39,129 nucleotides of DNA from a virus, in IMG/VR virus record IMGVR_UViG_3300022847_000009, positions 1 to 39,129 of that record, one strand, 5' to 3'. The position numbers and the translations under genes are program-made. The notes under the pieces are model-generated. The model ran no database searches. It was given only the letters and a program-made list of their open reading frames with translations, and was not told where the DNA came from. Shown here piece by piece: positions 38,000 through 39,129 of this stretch (the stretch's first letter is position 1; each line of letters begins with the position of its first letter).

Positions 38000-38677
38000 T
38001 CACTTCCATCCAATCTTCTTGATAATCTCGCTCAAGTCAGGAGCTTCCCACGCTTCGAGTTTGGCACCCATCCGGTGCTTGGCTTGCCAGAGGCCATCAC
38101 TCTCCATCATCAGCGCACGTTGCAGTTTACCTTCTTCGTCTTTCTCAACGCGCATTGCTGCGACGATGTCGAATGCATATGGCAATGACTGGCCCGCCTT
38201 CTGTCCCGGCATTGATGGCCCGTAAAGAACGCGGCCCATCTCGTCGGTGGTCTTTGACAATTGGGCAGTCATGTAAACATTCTTGCCCTTCAGGTCGCGG
38301 AACAAACGGATGACTTCAGCCATGGTCGTCTGCATTTCGCCATAGGCTGCGCGAGGATCTTTATTGATCTTCTTCTCGTTTGCCAGACAGACTTCAGCGA
38401 TCTCCGTGATGCTGTCGATTGCCACAGACTTGAAATGCTTTGCATCTTCATGCGTGTTCAGCCATTCGTATGCCTCGCGCAGATCATCCATAGATGCGAT
38501 CTGCATGAACGGCAGTTCCTCATCTGATAGTGTCAGCAATCCAGCCTCTGCCGATAATATAATTGGGTCTGGTAGGGTCTTGATCAGCATTGTCTTGCCA
38601 GATCCAGCGGCACCGTATGCCAATATCTTGATACCATCTGCTGAAATGGTACTGGTCGATTGTAAATTAACAGCCAT
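38000..38677 (-). CDS. Sak4-like RecA-fold ATPase (phage annealing protein)
   Basis: The 225-residue product has Walker A GAAGSGKT at residues 22-29 and a Walker B-type segment SVAIDSITEI with D88, in an AAA_24/RecA-like fold. AYGEMQTTMAEVIRLFRDL, NVYMTAQLSK and the end SEIIKKIGWK fit the Sak4 group of phage single-strand annealing or recombination ATPases. It follows AACAGGAGAACGCAGCA, a strong Shine-Dalgarno, and is the first gene of the recombination operon, below the operator at 38,781. It would anneal complementary single strands together with the DUF669 protein. Confidence 0.85.
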   Translation of the reverse strand: MAVNLQSTSTISADGIKILAYGAAGSGKTMLIKTLPDPIILSAEAGLLTLSDEELPFMQIASMDDLREAYEWLNTHEDAKHFKSVAIDSITEIAEVCLANEKKINKDPRAAYGEMQTTMAEVIRLFRDLKGKNVYMTAQLSKTTDEMGRVLYGPSMPGQKAGQSLPYAFDIVAAMRVEKDEEGKLQRALMMESDGLWQAKHRMGAKLEAWEAPDLSEIIKKIGWK

Positions 38678-38780
38678 TGCTGCGTTCTCCTGTTGTAGCC
38701 AGTTCGCGTAATGCGGTGCGGCTCCTACCCCAAAAGCCCCAGCATCCGAAGATGTCTGAGGCTAAATTGGCAGGGTGTTC

Positions 38781-38809
38781 CAGTTTAATTTGCCAGTTTA
38801 TTCAAACTG
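38781..38809. promoter_or_regulatory. operator palindrome upstream of the recombination operon
   Basis: CAGTTT-ATTC-AAACTG (38,794-38,809) is a perfect 6-bp dyad, and a further CAGTTT half-site lies at 38,781-38,786, 13 bases away. It sits in the 141-base gap between the repeat-protein gene and the Sak4-like gene. This looks like a repressor operator. A promoter cannot be assigned with confidence. Confidence 0.6.
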
Positions 38810-38818
38810 ATTCCCAAC

Positions 38819-39128
38819 TCACGATCTGGACGTGTCCGGCGGTAGTGACGATGTATCGTTTGCATCGCTCACCTCGTTTCGTAATTCGGACGGCGGTTGT
38901 GCTTCGCTCAGAAGAGTTAAGAGTTTATCCGCCATTAGGATATACGAACTCTCAGCACCCCACACAGCAGCACTCCTCGCAGCACTCCACGCAGCAGAAC
39001 TGTCAGCACTCCACGCAGCAGAACTGTCAGCACTCCACGCAGCAGCACTGTCAGCACCCCACACAGCACTCCACGCAGCAGAACTGTCAGCACTCCACGC
39101 AGCAGCACTCCTCGCAGCAGCCCTCGCA
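38819..39128 (-). CDS. Ala/Ser/Trp repeat protein, 5' end outside the window
   Basis: The frame is open to the window edge and encodes at least 102 residues. The visible N-terminal part is made of eight-residue repeats of the type SAAWSADS with variants SAAWSAAR, SAAVWGAE and AWSAVWGA. The unique C-terminus reads YILMADKLLTLLSEAQ and an acidic/Ser end. I have seen proteins with long (D/Y/W/R)SAA repeats and a final ADKLLELL-type helix in phages and bacteria, but their function is not known to me. A GTG at 39,064 could be an internal start. The reading frame is kept across all repeats. Confidence 0.65.
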   Translation of the reverse strand, partial: ARAAARSAAAWSADSSAAWSAVWGADSAAAWSADSSAAWSADSSAAWSAARSAAVWGAESSYILMADKLLTLLSEAQPPSELRNEVSDANDTSSLPPDTSRS

Positions 39129-39129
39129 G
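38965..39129. repeat. 24-bp tandem repeats (minisatellite) in the repeat-protein gene
   Basis: The unit CAGCACTCCACGCAGCAGAACTGT recurs with a few substitutions (AGCAGCACTGT, CCCCACACAGCACT) and one shortened unit, up to the window edge. Because 24 is divisible by three the repeats keep the frame and encode eight residues each. The number of units could vary by slippage. The contig may end here because the array could not be assembled. Confidence 0.8.

Noticed and set aside
38965-39129. Possible CRISPR array at the right edge
   Set aside because: The repeats are directly adjacent 24-bp units without spacers and keep a reading frame.
1-39129. tRNA, rRNA, insertion sequence, integrase and attachment site
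   Set aside because: No cloverleaf-like segment, transposase, recombinase motif or flanking direct repeat could be seen by reading. A tRNAscan or profile search would be needed to exclude a divergent one.

Overview
The window is a tailed-phage genome segment of podovirus type, probably from a phage of an alphaproteobacterium. The tail machinery is P22-like (gp4-like connector, gp10-like DNA-stabilisation protein, beta-helix tailspike) and the capsid protein is of the DUF4043/N4-gp56 type. The alphaproteobacterial assignment is an inference. It rests on a GapR/DUF2312-type protein, a gene-transfer-agent-type three-TM holin, a methyltransferase and DnaB-loader-region proteins of kinds common in such phages, and high GC content. 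No terminase, portal, DNA polymerase, integrase or tRNA gene is visible, so the genome must continue beyond at least one edge.

Region 1 (about 1-15,080, + strand) is the virion operon: GC-rich hairpin-forming repeats, scaffold, major capsid protein, a putative head decoration protein, head-completion genes including an RyR-domain protein, the gp4-like connector, tail fibre, small tail protein, tailspike, gp10-like protein and internal virion/ejection proteins. The 1,775-residue ejection protein with a zincin-type HETLH motif (17,138-22,465) completes it. Several virion genes are each preceded by the same module: a terminator, usually with a UUCG loop, then a short purine-rich ribosome-binding segment. 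Two of these intergenic regions are related to each other and carry tiny reading frames that stop at the hairpin.

Region 2 (about 15,076-17,018) is an accessory island inside the virion operon. It holds leftward genes for two membrane proteins, a ribbon-helix-helix regulator and a zinc-ribbon protein, plus small rightward genes, around a divergent promoter/operator. Region 3 (22,564-23,981) is the lysis cassette: M15 endolysin, a small protein, and the holin.

Region 4 (23,978-31,412) is an early region arranged around a divergent operator near 25,500. Leftward lie two replication-type genes, one frameshifted at a G8 run. Rightward lies a tightly overlapping operon with a Cro-like regulator, winged-helix protein, DUF7694-like protein, GapR-like fusion, VRR-NUC/winged-helix fusion, DNA methyltransferase, NrdR-like zinc ribbon and SSB.

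Region 5 (about 32,280-39,129, minus strand) is visibly more AT-rich and looks like a different phage module, either acquired by recombination or joined in assembly. It encodes a recombination/replication set: a Sak4-like ATPase, a DUF669 protein, a Cas4-like nuclease, an SF2 helicase, an intact VRR-NUC nuclease and several tiny proteins. Two genes there are broken: an HNH endonuclease with a deletion and frameshift, and a dATP/dGTP diphosphohydrolase-like gene with an in-frame amber codon. The right edge enters a gene made of 24-bp tandem repeats.
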